Notes: generated by a model from the sequence alone, not told the origin. A stretch of DNA of 64,000 nt from Pleurodeles waltl (GCF_031143425.1 NC_090445.1:1581160049-1581224048), one strand, 5' to 3'. Positions 23,542-35,345 are shown, counted from the stretch's first letter. Made by a program: numbers and translations.

Positions 23542-25223
23542 CAGAAGTCTTCAATCTGTGGGTCGCGTCCCCGAGGGGGGCCATGAAGTCTTGGAAAGGG
23601 GGTCATGCATTCCCCGGGCTGATGTTAAAATGCTTCAGCTGAACTTTTATTGACAGTCTCCTGTGCTGTGAAATGAAGCTGCACAGACAGCTAAAGAATC
23701 CTTTGAGCCAGGGGCCAGCTTCATGAATAAAATGCAAATGCGAGGTACAAGTTGATCGGCAAATGGTAAAATAGACAAATGTAGAGGATGCTTTGGAGAC
23801 GGTTCTGGCGTTAATTGATCGAATCACTCAACGCTTTGTGATGACAAAGATTTGTTCTTTTTGAGTGGTAGTGCAGAGAGTTAACAACTGGGCTGTGAAG
23901 TGTGTGCTTTCAATTGTATATACATAGTTCTTACTACCCCTGAGGAGGTGTTGAAGGGACAGCTGTTGAAAAATGTATTACATATGGTCTGGTATTACTT
24001 AAATCTGCATTTTGGAAACACCATTTTATCTTAAACCATTTTTGTGCATTTTGTTGTGGCCTATCTTATACAGTGTGTAATGCAAATATAAAATAATGAT
24101 TTACATATTCACAGGACTTTCTGTCACAGGCTGTGACCTCGTGGCACTGAAAATACACGTCACTATTCTCCAATGCACCAAGATTTAATTTAGTTGCTCT
24201 CCAGTTACACACAGACTTCTACAGCGCATTAACTAATAGAGGTTTCATAATGCACTAAAGTGCATTTCCCAATGAGTAACCACTTTCTTTTATTTATTTT
24301 TCTTTTAACCTGCCTGTTATTTTATCTGGAGCTACCTGACGGTGAAAGACTTTTAAAAAAACGTACAGAATATTTTGGGGCATATTTATGAGAGGCTTGC
24401 GCCCCCAGAGCATCCCTTTTATTGACGCTCTGGTGGCACAAGCCTCTCAGGCAAACCTATGAGGTGACGCACAGGCACCCTGAGCAGCTTTGCATGGCCT
24501 TATAGATATGGAGTAAGTCAAAGCAGCGCATGCCATTGCGTGACCTTACTCCGTGTCAAGGAGACGTTCCATGGGCGTTGCTGTGGGTGTTCCCATGCAA
24601 CACCCATGGATTTTGACGATGCCCCAGATTTACAAAATCACGTAAACTGGAGCAGTGCCAAAACCGTACACAGGCATAATGAGGAGAAATGTTCATTTCT
24701 CCTCATTTTTCCTCTTTCCATGTGTATTCTGCTGCACACATGGAAAGAGGAAAATACCTCTCAGGATGTTTTTGTTCAGGAAGATGCCCCTTCCTGCACA
24801 AAAACAATCATGCCTACTTTCACGCTAGGCAGCAATTTGTGTGGCAGCGTAGGGGAAAAGGACATGAATGCACTGTATTTCAGAAATATGGTGCATTCCT
24901 GCCCTTTCATTCTAGGGTAGAGCAGTGTAGCAAGATGACTTGTAGCACTGCCCCATGGCAATTCCTCATAAATGACGACCTTTGATTTTAGCCACATTCT
25001 TGACCACGCCCACACACTCACTGACCTTTGGTTTGCTAAACACTGTTTCATATTATTTCCTCACTGTAAAAAATTATTTGCAGTGGGAATTGAGGATGTT
25101 TATGACTGTCAATGATGAGGAGTACCAGCTTCTAGAATTTTTTGCCAGGAGGGGGTCTTTATGCCTAACAGGTTTTGAGAGAGGGTCCCGGCATGAAAAA
25201 GTTCTAAGACCTCTGTTCTAGAC
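23534..25223. mobile_element. hAT-type element with perfect 8-bp target duplication
   Basis: The left end CAGAAGTCTT (from 23542) and the reverse complement of the right end, CAGAGGTCTTAG (ending 25215), form short inverted termini beginning with CAG. The 8-bp direct repeat TTCTAGAC lies on both sides (23534-23541 and 25216-25223) without mismatch. An 8-bp duplication and CAG/CTG ends are typical of hAT transposons. The element body is 1674 bp, of which 604 bp is a nested Harbinger-like element. No transposase frame is recognisable, so this is non-autonomous or eroded. A GTGGGTCGCGTCCCCGAGG segment lies just inside the left end. Confidence 0.8.
24377..24980. mobile_element. Harbinger-like MITE nested in hAT element
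   Basis: The left end GGGGCATATTTATGAG pairs with the reverse complement of the right end, GGTCGTCATTTATGAG, and TTT flanks both ends (24374-24376 and 24981-24983). The interior holds several hairpins, notably TTTCCATGTG facing CACATGGAAA around 24715-24750. Long open frames on both strands here arise from the palindromic sequence and are not genes. The sequence is colinear with 12564-12940 and related to 10982-11505. Confidence 0.75.
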
Positions 25224-25860
25224 CATGAACAACTGCTCACCTGTGGATTCCTGCATGTGTTTGGGATGTAGAGCAGACTTTTGTTGGTGGAGTGCAGCAG
25301 AGAGAGCATCAAGGAGAATTTAGTGAGCGAGAGATAGCTTTCTAACGTCACATCAAGCGTCTCAACAGTCTTAGCAGCTGCTGCCTGAACAGGTTAGAAA
25401 CTGGAACTTTAGTATTTGTCTTGGCCAAAGCAAGAGAGGTAGTCTAGCTGACTTGGGAGTTTATGATCTCAAGTGCATCTGTGGCTTGTGGACTTGCTGA
25501 CTATCCCACCATGGTATTGGTTTCCCACTAGGGTGGCCTGCTGAGGTGGCAAGTTCATGGAAGGGATTTTGGCCCAGTTATGAACACCTGCAGTTGGGGA
25601 CTGCATTGGCTGTATCCACCCACGCAGGGCAGGGGTGTTGGTTAGAAACCAGGGGAAACTAAGAAAAAGCAGTTAATTAAATCAAGGTTCCATTTTTAAA
25701 CACAATCAATATGCTGGAAAAGAGGAAATAGTGTGGATTTTATAAAAAAGGATGGTGGGAAAATCTGCTTCAGTTAATCCCTCTGCCTGAAAATCAGTGG
25801 AAGAAAATCGTGCTAGGAAGCAGGACGGTGGGAAAGAAATCCGACCTCCGTCCCCCTTTC
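25224..25860. other. Intergenic, no recognised feature
   Basis: Nothing supported here. Confidence 0.4.
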
Positions 25861-26160
25861 AGTCTGTGTGCTGCTGCGCTAGCGAGGGCAGTATCTCACA
25901 GTGACCTCAGTCCCAGGAAGACCGGGCTTTGCCAAGTGCAAGGGCAGCAGCGTCCACTCCAGTTCCCTCTCTGAGAAACTGCAGGTTAAAGAGTGCTGTC
26001 AGGTACGGAGGCCATTAGGGACCACCCAGCGCGAGCGGTGGGCGCACGTCCAACCAACAGGCCTGTCCAGGGTTTACATGGAAACTGAAGCGTTCCTCGC
26101 TCTGTTTAATGCTGCCGGGTCCAGGGTAAATAGTTTACTAGCCGGGGGCGGACAATGAAT
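25861..26160 (+). other. GC- and CpG-richer segment, unassigned
   Basis: This 300-bp segment is clearly richer in GC and CpG than its surroundings (for example GCGCGAGCGG and GGCGCACGTC near 26028-26050) and contains an 85-codon open frame at 25901-26158. The translation has no recognised domain. It is followed by a CTCC-rich pyrimidine tract (about 26170-26215). It could be a CpG-island-like promoter, a first exon or old GC-rich repeat DNA; the sequence alone does not decide. Confidence 0.3.
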
Positions 26161-27514
26161 GGCTCAGAGTAACTCCCTCCCTCCCTCCCCACCACCCCCA
26201 CACCCACAATTCCAACGAATGTAATCATTATTAGTGGTTCTGCTGTTAGTTGTAGAGCTCAGGTTTTTCCCAAATGCAGAGAACGGCCAAAAAACGTGAA
26301 CCGAGTGCAATTACACCACTGTGCATGAAAAGGTAAAACTTCCAAGACGCAGCTCAGAAAGCAAAAATATTATTCCTTCAAAATAGAACGGAAAGGGAGG
26401 TGTGTTAACTAGTAAATAAATACCCCAAAATGCTATTTTGCCATTATCCGGCTCCGACAGGCTGACAAGGAAAGGAAAAATTAGATTTGTGAAGGTAAAC
26501 AAATCTTTTTAAAATACTTTCCCACTACGAAGCATACAAATATATTGTCTGTGAGGATGGGCATATTCTGAGAGACCAGCCACTGGCAGATGAATGTGAA
26601 TGAGTGACCAGACTGAAGACCTTTCCGATTCAAAGCATATTTTGGCAGTCATCATCTCCAATATGTCTGCATTTTGAACTATTCCAAGAAATACATTCTT
26701 ATGGACAAAGAAGCTATAATAACTCATTGTCTCATTCCTCACAAATGACAGCTCAGGATAAACCATTCAGGTTATCAGAGTCCCTGACATTCATAGGGGT
26801 GTCGGTATGCTGGAATGCAGAATGCTACACGTATGAAAGACAACATTCTATTCAAAAGTCTGACTGTAGCTTTTCTAAACACAAATTCTGGCTCAGAGTG
26901 AGCAAATGAAACGTGTTTAATGTATAAACTAATGCTGTCACGCGTACGATCATTCTTGTTGATAATTCGATGCACCTTTAATCTTAGACCTGCCTTTTCC
27001 CCTGTGAACGGGCTTTTTCAAGTCTGGCTTGACAGCTCGGCTGTGTGTTCACCTGTTCTTTGCAGTCCACATAGAGTGTCCTTTAGGGTAGCCCACTTCA
27101 ACCATTGGCTTGTTTGGGTCAGCCACCATCAGTTTTGCATAGAGACAAAGTCAATCGCTTCGTGCCTAAGCCCAGCAAAGTATACATCTCTCACGTTGTT
27201 GTTTGGTGTGTCATTCTATCTCCTAGGAAGTAGCGTCATTTAAATTCATTTTACATCTGAAAAGTAAACTCATTCATGACACTCCAGGTCATAGTCAATT
27301 CATTAGCTGATACTTGCATTCTGTACAAAAACAATTCTTTTTAGGCAAAGATACTAGAAACACGTTGTGCCCTGGACTTATTTGTTTACAAAATAGGCTC
27401 TGATAGGGCACGTGCAGGCCGGTGTCCTGGTGGTTTTAAGGATTACAAACCACAGGAGAGACCCCTAGATCCAGTTGAGATCTAGGTAAAGCAGTATAAC
27501 ACAATGTCTCAATG
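26161..27514. other. Intergenic, no recognised feature
   Basis: Apart from the pyrimidine tract at its left edge, nothing recognisable. Several open frames of 60-107 codons overlap on both strands without domain content. Confidence 0.4.
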
Positions 27515-27869
27515 GGTGTCATTAAGGAAGGACAAATTCAAAGAATGAATCAATCATACAAGAACTATAAAAAACAGGCGGCCCCAACTTTAGGTGAGAC
27601 GCAATTCAAATAAACAGCAAAGGCATAACAATATGCTTCTAGGGTGTACATTGCACCAACAAGCGTGCACCTTAAGTGTGTCTTAAGTGCAAGGTGAACA
27701 CATTGTGCTCATGAAAAATGTGAACGACACAAGTGAGCATGTGAACAAAAGTGACTCAGCATATTGGAAAAGTTGTTTACAAAAATGTTATGCATGAATT
27801 ATTCAAATACAGAAACACTAATTATATCAGAGCATAGATTAACGATCCACATTTAGCTGGTATATGTCG

Positions 27870-27912
27870 ATGGTATTTCGACCTTCATAACTATAGGTCA
27901 TCATCAGGACAG
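27870..27912 (-). ncRNA. Possible degenerate hammerhead-like motif
   Basis: The minus strand reads CTGATGA (27907-27901), then a GACCT/AGGTC stem with a 10-base loop, then GAAA (27879-27876). This gives two catalytic-core boxes around a plausible stem II, with one extra U next to the first box. No convincing stem III or UH cleavage site was found downstream, so it may be a relic or a chance match. Confidence 0.3.
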
Positions 27913-27935
27913 GAGAGACACACAAGAGAAGGTTG

Positions 27936-28249
27936 TGTAAACGTACCAAATCACATAAATTCACCAGTTAGAGTTATCTCAAGTAACTATAACTTGTGCC
28001 CTAAGAGTTATCTCAAGTAACTATAACTGGTGCCCTAAGGTAACTATAAGTCGCACCCTCACCATGCACTGCTAATTATCCCACAAATTGCAGTACTCAT
28101 GACATCTTTGACAACAGCATTGATAATATCAACCTAATATTTGCATTAATATTTTTGACAAAATTCTGTGCATGGCGGGGCACGAGTTATAGTTACTTGA
28201 GACAACCCTAGCCATAACAGGTGAATTTCTGTGTTTTGGTACATTTAAA
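27936..28249. repeat. Nested palindromic MITE-like repeat
   Basis: The left arm ACCAAATCACATAAATTCAC and the right arm, reverse-complemented ACCAAAACACAGAAATTCAC, continue inward to TCTCAAGTAACTATAAC on both sides. Inside the left arm, GAGTTATCTCAAGTAACTAT occurs twice in tandem (about 27972 and 28007), so the left arm was partly duplicated. No coding capacity. Confidence 0.7.
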
Positions 28250-28580
28250 ATGTGAGCCTAACCACAATGTCCCTGTAACCTTAGTTTTTTTTAAGTGAAT
28301 ATATATCTAGGTCAGGGTACCTGCAGGCAATCCAGGGACCCTAGAGGAAAGGAAAGAGGAGAAAAGGCTAATATTAGCCACCGCTCATACTACTCAGATG
28401 TGAAAATCTGAAATTATTTAATTATGTGCGGAAGCACGCACATAGAGATCTTCCAAAAGATAAAGGAGTTGGTCAGCACCACTGTTCAACAGCGTGGAAG
28501 GAAAATTCCTTTGCGTCCACTGAGTTAAACAATGAATATCCCCAGTTAAAAAAATAAATTAATCATCACCAGTTATCTGA

Positions 28581-28648
28581 CTTGCACTCATTAATTAAAA
28601 AAATAGCCATACAACTTGCACTCTTTAATTAAAAAAATAGCCATACAA
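28581..28648. repeat. 34-bp tandem duplication
   Basis: Two adjacent 34-bp copies starting CTTGCACTCATTAATTAAAA and CTTGCACTCTTTAATTAAAA differ at one base. Confidence 0.85.
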
Positions 28649-28850
28649 CCGCATTGTCACTAACCTGTTGGAAATGAAGCACTTATATCGTGAATGGTAA
28701 CACTTGTTGGTGCATTGTAAACCTTAGAAGCATATTATTATGCCTCTGCTGTTAATATAATTGCACCTAACCTAAAATAGGGGCTACGTGTTTTTTATAG
28801 TTCTTGTATGACTAATTCATTCTTTGAATTTGTCCTTCGTTAATGACACC

Positions 28851-29302
28851 TGGTGATTTAAAAATCATGTCAGGCTATGATATGGAGGTCTCTGGCAGGA
28901 CATTAGAGACTAGGCACATGCTAGAGTTTATGGCCTGTTTTGTAAAATGTCACAAAGCAGGTCTGAGTGCCCCTGGAAAATGGGAGGGCATGCCTGAAGG
29001 ATGTCAGTTTGCTGGTCAGAGCACAAGACAAAGGTCTGCTGGGAAATGGGCACTATGCAGATCAGGGTGTTGGTGTGAGGCCAAACCATAGTTCCAAGAC
29101 AGGTTGACAAGACAAATAGCAGGAGCCCAAGTTAATGAGCTTTCAGGGCAAGAGCAAAGTTAGATGAGGGAGCCAGATCAGGATAGTGAAAAAACAAGCT
29201 TTGGCAAGGCCTACTGGCCTCGCCTATACAGAGCTATTGGCTTTGGCAATGTGTTTTTCCATGTTGTTAACCAGTGTGGCTGCTGTTAATTATGGCTAAA
29301 AG
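28851..29302. other. Intergenic, no recognised feature
   Basis: Sequence between the inverted-repeat element and the minisatellite. No recognised feature. Confidence 0.4.
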
Positions 29303-29450
29303 TTAGTGATGTGGAATCTCAGAGTGGAGTGGGGGAGTAGAGTGTCATAGAGTGGAGTTGTTGGATTATCGTAGAGTGGAGTAGGGGAGTAGAGTGTCAT
29401 AAAGTTGAGTCAAGGGGAGTAGAATTCAGGAGCAGAGATTGTCATAGAGT
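29303..29450 (+). repeat. Leading edge of minisatellite (longer AGAGTGGAGT units)
   Basis: Imperfect units of roughly 50 bp built from AGAGTGGAGTGGGGGAGTAG and AGTGTCATAGAGTGGAGT repeat about three times before the array turns into the simpler GGATTGGAGTGGGG form. Confidence 0.7.
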
Positions 29451-30800
29451 GGAGTGGGGTGGAATGGGTTGGAGTGGATTGAGGTAGTGGGGTGGATTTG
29501 AGTAAAGTGGAGTGGATTGAACTGGGGTAACGTGGAGTGGATTGAGTGGAGTGGGGTGGATTGTGTGCAGTGGATTGGTGTAGGGTGGATTGGAGTGGGG
29601 TAGATTAGATTTGGCTGGAGTACTGGAGTGGATTGGAGAGGGGTGGATTTTATCCTCTGGATTGGAGTGGGGCAGACCGAACTGGGGTGGGATGAATTGG
29701 AATGGAGGCAGTGGATTGGATTGGAGTGGGTGGACTGGATTAGAGAGGGGTAGGTGGATTGGAGTGGGATAAACTGGATGGGTTGGAATGGACTGAACTA
29801 GGATGGGGAAAGGTGGACTGGATTGGGATAGAGTGTAGTGGATTGGAGTGAGTGTGGTGGATTTGGGTGGGGTGGATTGGTTTGGAGTGGGGTGGATTGA
29901 AATGGGGTAGGTTGGATTGGATTGGGGTGTGGTGGGCTTCAATGGGGTGGATTGAATTGGAGTGGGGTGGTGTGGATTGGATTGAAGTGGGGTGTGGTGA
30001 ATTGGAGTGGGGTGGGGTGGGGTGGATAGTAGTGGAGTTAGGTGGATTGGATTGGCATGGGGTGGATTGGATTGAAGTGTGGTGGATTAGAGTGGGGTAG
30101 GCTGGATGGATTGGAGTACAGTGGACTGAACTGGGATGGAGTGGGGTGGATTGGAGTAAGATGGGGTGGATTGGATTGAAATGGAGTGTTTAGATTGGGG
30201 TGGGTTGGGTGAGCTGGAGGGGGTGTTTTGGATTGGGTGGGGGTGTATTGTAGGGGTGTGAATTGCATTGAGGTAAGGTGGATTGGATTGGTGTGGGGTG
30301 GGGTGAATTGGATTGGTGTTGTGGGGTGGGCTGGAGTGGGTCGGTTTGAATTGGGGTGGAGTGGACTGGGGTGAGTTGGATTGGATTGAGTGAGCTTGAT
30401 TAGGGTGGGGTGTATTAGATTGAATGTAGTGGATTGAATAGGGGTGGGTTGGATTGGGGTGGGGAGGAATAGATTGGGGTGGGGTGCATTGGAGTTGGAT
30501 GGGGTGAATTGAAGTGGAGTGGATTGTGGTGGATTGGACTAAATTGAGTGAACTGGATTGGAGTAGGTTGGATTGGATTGGAATGGGTTGGATTAGACAG
30601 GAGTAGGGTGGCTTGGTTTGGGATGAGGCGAGGTGTATTGGATTAGACTGGGGTAGATTGGACTGGACTGGGTTGGATTGGTGTGAGGTGGATTGGATTG
30701 GTGCATGGGTGGACTGGATTGTATTGGGGTGGATTGTGGTTGATTGTGATGGAGTGGGGTGGATGGATTGGGCTGAGATGGATTGGAGTGGGCAGATTGT
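29451..30800 (+). repeat. G-rich minisatellite, pentamer-based (GGATT/GGAGT/GGGGT)
   Basis: About 1.35 kb of degenerate repeats assembled from the 5-mers GGATT, GGAGT, GGGGT and close variants, with almost no C on the plus strand. Long open frames (Trp/Gly/Leu-rich on plus, Pro/Ser/His-rich on minus) are low-complexity translations and not genes. The pentamer base recalls pericentromeric GGAAT-type satellites, but homology is not implied. GGGG runs at short intervals make quadruplex formation plausible on this strand. Confidence 0.9.
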
Positions 30801-32165
30801 TTTGGATTGGAGTGGATTGATTGGGATTAAAGCGAGCAGGGTGGAGTGGGGCAGATTGAAGTGGGGCAGATTGGAGTGGGCAGATTGAAATGAATTGGAG
30901 TAGGGCAGATTGGATTGGAGTGGGACAGATTGTTTTGGATTGGAGTGGGGCAGATTGGACTGAGGCAGATATTGTTTTGGATTGGAGTGGGGCAGATTGT
31001 CTTAGGGTGTATTTAATTGGGGTGGATTGGACTGAAGTAGGGTGGATGGGTTGGTGCAGCTTAGATAGGATTGAAGTGGGGTGAACTGGGATGGAGTGGG
31101 GCGGTTTGGATTGGGTGAGGTAGATTGGATTGGAGTGGGTGTGTATTGTTTTGGATTGCAGTGGGATAGATTGGAATGGGGCAGATTGTTTTGGATTGGA
31201 TTGCATCAGATTGGAGTGGAGCAGATTGTTTTGGATTGGAATGCAGCAGATTCCCGTGAAGCAGATTGTTGTGGATTGGAGTGGGGCATATTCTTTTGGA
31301 TTGGAGTGGGGCAGATTTGAGTGGGGCAGATTGTTTTGGATTAAAGTGAGGCAGATTGTAGTGAGGTGGATTGGAGTGGGGCATATTGTTTTGGATTGGA
31401 CTGCAGCAGATTGGAGTGGGGCAGATTGTTTTGGATTGGAATGCAGCAGATTCCTGTGGAGCAGATTGTTTTGGATTGGAGTGGGGCAGATGTTTGGATT
31501 AAAGTGAGGCAGATTGTAGTGAGGTGGATTTGAGTTCGATTGTTTTGGATTGGAGGGGGGTTAATTGTTTTGGATTGCAGTGGGGCAGACTGGAGTGGGC
31601 AGATTGTTTTGGAGCGGAGTGCAGCAGATTGCAGGGGGTAGATTGTTTTGGAGGGGGGCAGAATGCTTTGGATTGGAGTGGGGCAGATTGTAGTAGGGTA
31701 GATGGGAGTGGGCATATTATTTGGATTGGAGTGAGGCATATTGTTTTGGGTTGCAGTGGAGCAGATTGTTTTGGATTGGAGTGCTGCAGATTGCAGTGGG
31801 GCAGATTGTTTTGGATTGGGACAGATTGGAGTGGGGCAGATTGTTTAGGGTTGAGTAGGGTAGATTGAAGTGGGCATATTGTTTTGGATTGGATTTGCGC
31901 AAATTGTTTTGGATTGGGCAGATTAGAGTGGGACAGGTTGTTTTGGTTTGGAATGGGGCTGATTGTTTTGGAGTGGTTCAGATTGTTTTGAATTGTAGTG
32001 GGGTGAACTGAAGTGGGGCAGATTAGATTGTGGTGGGTTGGGAGTGTTGGTGTGGGGTGGTTTGGAGTGAATTGGATTGGGGTGAGTGGTTTTGATTGGA
32101 GTGAGGTAGATTGGTGTGGGATGAGGTAGTGTGGATTGTAGTGGGGCAGATTGGGGTGTACTGTG
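30801..32165 (+). repeat. G-rich minisatellite, ~26-bp higher-order unit
   Basis: From about 30.8 kb the pentamers are organised into a longer unit of roughly 26 bp, best seen as GCAGATTGTTTTGGATTGGA followed by GTGGGG, repeated tens of times with point changes and unit losses to about 31.98 kb; a short degenerate tail runs to 32165. Longer duplications occur, for example the blocks containing TGCAGCAGATTCC at about 31243 and 31442. Reading frames on either strand are by-products. Confidence 0.9.
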
Positions 32166-33578
32166 CCAATGTGTGTTAAAGCATCATTTCAGAAATGATG
32201 TATAATTAAGAACAGTGGTGTTTTGCAATATTTAGAAAAATGTAATCTTCATCTTTTGAGAACATCGCCCAGGAGCAGAAACAAAAGAAAATATGTGTGC
32301 AAAGTGATTAAAGACGACTTGACAAAATGAAAGAAAATTAGCTATTAAAAATAAAATCTAGCAATTTTGTTTGTCCAGCTGGGCATGTTTTTGCCAGTTA
32401 CAAGCACTAGAAGTTAAAAAGAACAAAATAGTATCTCAATCACGTCAGGATTAGTGGACGGGCACTGATTAAGTTGATTCAATCAGTTCTTTGTGCCTGC
32501 TCCATGCAGAGGAATTGAAATGATGCTTGGACTGCAGAAACGAATTACAAGACTGTAAAGAAGAGTGTCATGCAAGTCAACAAATGGTAAGTGGCAGGTG
32601 GGCTCCAAGGCCTTTACTGTACTGTACACAACAGAGTCTCACAAGCAAGACTGATGCGCTAGCACATGCACTCACAGTCTCAACCCTATAAAACAGCCTG
32701 GGGCCTGCCAACACTTTGGAGATACAATTCATGTCAAATATATGGCCTCATCCCACTTCCGACTGCCTCTCAATCTAGATCCCAATCTCACTCCTCCATC
32801 CTGAGGGTCTGCACACTGTTGTTTCACATGGACGTATCGTTGCTTGTTGAGTCCTTTAGCTTGGTGGGCATTTATTTATGGATATGATGCAGTGACTGTA
32901 GTTATCCATAGTTTCTACATTTTTTCTATGTTTTTTTAGCATTGTGCTTTTATTTGGTGCCTACTGATGTATTTTTAGTTCAATGAGTTCACTATAGAAA
33001 AATTAGATGCACTATTTTCAATCTAAATTCATTTTATGGTTTAGAAGTTCCCTGTCTGGCCCCTGGTATTGGAGAATCTACTGCAGACCACCTGCCTCCA
33101 TCACGGAATCCATTAACATTAAATTTTCCTCTGGGCCCATCCTCGACTTTTTCAAACACCTGCCCTGGCATCCCCTCTGGTTAAAAGAAATGTTCAGATT
33201 CCACTGAATGGAATGCACAAAGCTGCCACATAACTACTTTAGGAATTCCTTATCCACATAACACTTGCACTCAAATACGTCATTTGTTACTCCCAGTGCA
33301 GGCGATACTAAAATTGTAAATGCAAATCTTAATATATGTAACACAATGGCGGATCTAATAGGGAGGCGAAAGAGCACAGTGCGGCCAGACTTGTTTATTC
33401 CTTCAGGGATTTCCCAAGGCTGGCAAGCAGGTGACAATTTAAACAAAAACAAAATGACCTAGTCAGTGCATATTCTTTTTGTCCCATTCTTCACCTTGGA
33501 GACATCGTGGTACACAGGCAGCGGGGGGAGTTGGGTAGAAGGCTTGAGTGTAGTGGGTGCAGTGTCTTTGGGACTATT
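32166..33578. other. Intergenic, no recognised feature
   Basis: No domain-bearing frame or clear repeat terminus. Confidence 0.4.
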
Positions 33579-33922
33579 CAGTGCTTAATTTGTAAATAAA
33601 AACGTGGCGGTGCCCAAAGCTCTCCTTTGAAACAAGCGGCTGCTGCTGCATTTAAATGTGTGAGCACAGAAAACTGAGGCAGCATAATCCTGAAGCCATC
33701 TCGGCCTCTTTAATCCATTTGAAGCCACTCCCTCCTGGCCCCTTCAGCTCGCTCTTGCAGCTTTCTTCCTTTTGTGAAGCCTTTGCGTTTTTCTCTTCCT
33801 CTCTCTTTCCCATGTGTGCCTTTTGCTCGCAGTAAATACCTGATACAGAAAACCAAGTGCTGGCCCTCAAAAATAAGTGCCGGTGCCCTGCACCGGAAAC
33901 CACCGGCTCAAATTAAGCACTG
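33579..33922. mobile_element. hAT-type MITE, copy 1
   Basis: The 344-bp element has perfect 14-bp inverted ends, CAGTGCTTAATTTG and CAAATTAAGCACTG. A second copy lies at 58927-59268 and is colinear through GTGCCCAAAGCTCTCCT, ACTGAGGCAGCATAATCC and CCACCGGCTCAAATTAAG. CAG/CTG ends suggest hAT, but a clear 8-bp duplication was not found at this copy. The element's 83-codon open frame is not shared intact with the other copy and is not considered a gene. Confidence 0.7.
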
Positions 33923-34914
33923 GCTATGCTGCTGCCACGAGTTAAGCAATAGTGTAGCAAGGATGCCATGGGCCCCGGTGCAAGCAAGGAGCCAAGGACA
34001 AGGCAGCGTCATTTTGTATGCACACACAGTTGTGATGAAGTGCGCACGCACATCCACAAAATGAAGCTGGTGCCTTCTTTCCGCTCTGATGCAGATCGTT
34101 AGATTAAATAAATTAACTAGAAGTCGCGTGAAAGTGTTTTTTTTTACTCAAAGAAGTCGGCAGCAATTTGCTGCCTGCCCCTCCCCAGAAATATTTTTAA
34201 AAAAAGATGGTGAGGGTGGGTGGAAATGGGGCATGGGTGAGGATGGGAAAAATCAGGACAGGAGTGAGAACTATAGGGGGTAGGGCAGAAGCACACAAGA
34301 GAGAAAAACAACATTAACAATATTGGTAAGAAGCATGCAAATGAGAGTGACAGTAAAGCCAATTAATAGTAAGCAATGGACCAAATGTAAGCGCCTGTAA
34401 ATTCCTTGTAAGCGCCCAATAGGTCTTGTGCAGCTAGGTGACTTCCGTTGTCAGGTAGGCTAGGCCTAAAAAAAAGGCATCTTTGATTGCTCTTGGGATA
34501 GTAAACTACAGCAATTCGTGGGTTTTATTGCCTCCTTATTGCTCTGGGCAGTAGTGCCACTGCACCTGCTGCACCAATGATGGTTAGAGAAGTGAAGAGA
34601 GGAGATGGGTCAGGTAGGTAGAATTTCATGCAGGATATAATGCGCACTGATTAGTCTGAATGAGTGATCAATGATGTCTAGAGGTCTGGGGGAATCGCAG
34701 GTCAGAGGCACTTAAAGGATTTGACAATGAGGGGTGAACAACTGGGGGTTTCAGTGTGTATGTGTGAGAGTGGTAGATTAAGGAAGAACCCCCCCATGCT
34801 CTCACACCCTCATCCTTTGTCTCCCTCACCATCACTTCTTCCCTCCCTATTCCTGTCACATGTCCAGTCCTAGTAACACAGTCTCTATCCCATTCTTTTT
34901 CACGCTCTTTGTCC
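33923..34914. other. Intergenic, possible further repeat debris
   Basis: It includes ATGCCATGGGCCCCGGTGCA near 33962, which resembles transposon-end vocabulary seen elsewhere, but no matching second end was found. Otherwise purine-rich low-complexity sequence. Confidence 0.35.
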
Positions 34915-34916
34915 AT

Positions 34917-34945
34917 CTTTTTTTAAACCTTTATTTATGGTGTTA
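34917..34945 (-). terminator. LINE 3' end: poly(A) signal and A-rich tail
   Basis: The minus strand reads ATAAATAAAGGTTTAAAAAA, an AATAAA signal followed by a short A run at the junction with unrelated sequence. This marks the 3' end of the L1-like LINE. Confidence 0.65.
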
Positions 34946-35345
34946 TGTTGGAAGAACAACAAACCACAATGCAGCACTGTGACACACAGCAGTAGAGTAT
35001 TCAATACACAATAAATATAATTTCAACAGGCATAGTAACCTGGCAGGTACTTGAGGTAACAGACACAAATGAGTAGTAGTTTAATCAGTTGCCAGTGGGT
35101 CGTGGTCCACGTAGTCTTCCTTCGTGGCCAGAAACCTATCACACAATCTCCCCAAGCTTCCAGATCATCAATTTGTGATCAGTGGGGGTGAGGCGCATCT
35201 TCCTTTCCTCTGCCACTGACCACTCAGAGACATCTTGGACCCAATATTTTTCAGTGGGAGCGCAAACTCCCATCCACGTGATGGTCACCAGCCTCCTTGC
35301 TAGTACGTGGACTAACTGTAAAAACTGATACCGCATTTTACATTA

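Larger units (their letters stand above)
27515..28850. mobile_element. Long inverted-repeat element (about 155-bp arms)
   Basis: The left arm (27515-27670) begins GGTGTCATTAAGGAAGGACA. The right arm (28697-28850), reverse-complemented, begins GGTGTCATTAACGAAGGACA, and both continue colinearly through CAAATTCAAAGAATGAAT, ACAAGAACTATAAAAAACA, ATATGCTTCTA and GCACCAACAAG. Similarity stops at GGTGTC on both sides, which defines the termini. No target duplication was found. The 1.03-kb interior has no coding frame and contains a second palindrome (27936-28249) and a hammerhead-like motif (27876-27907). It is a foldback-type or non-autonomous element of unknown superfamily. Confidence 0.75.

Noticed and set aside
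24540..25051. 126- and 91-codon frames
   Set aside because: They lie inside a palindromic MITE and mirror each other across its hairpins.
29442..31902. Many long open frames (up to 187 codons), Trp/Gly- or Pro/Ser-rich
   Set aside because: By-products of a minisatellite that lacks stops in several frames; no domains.
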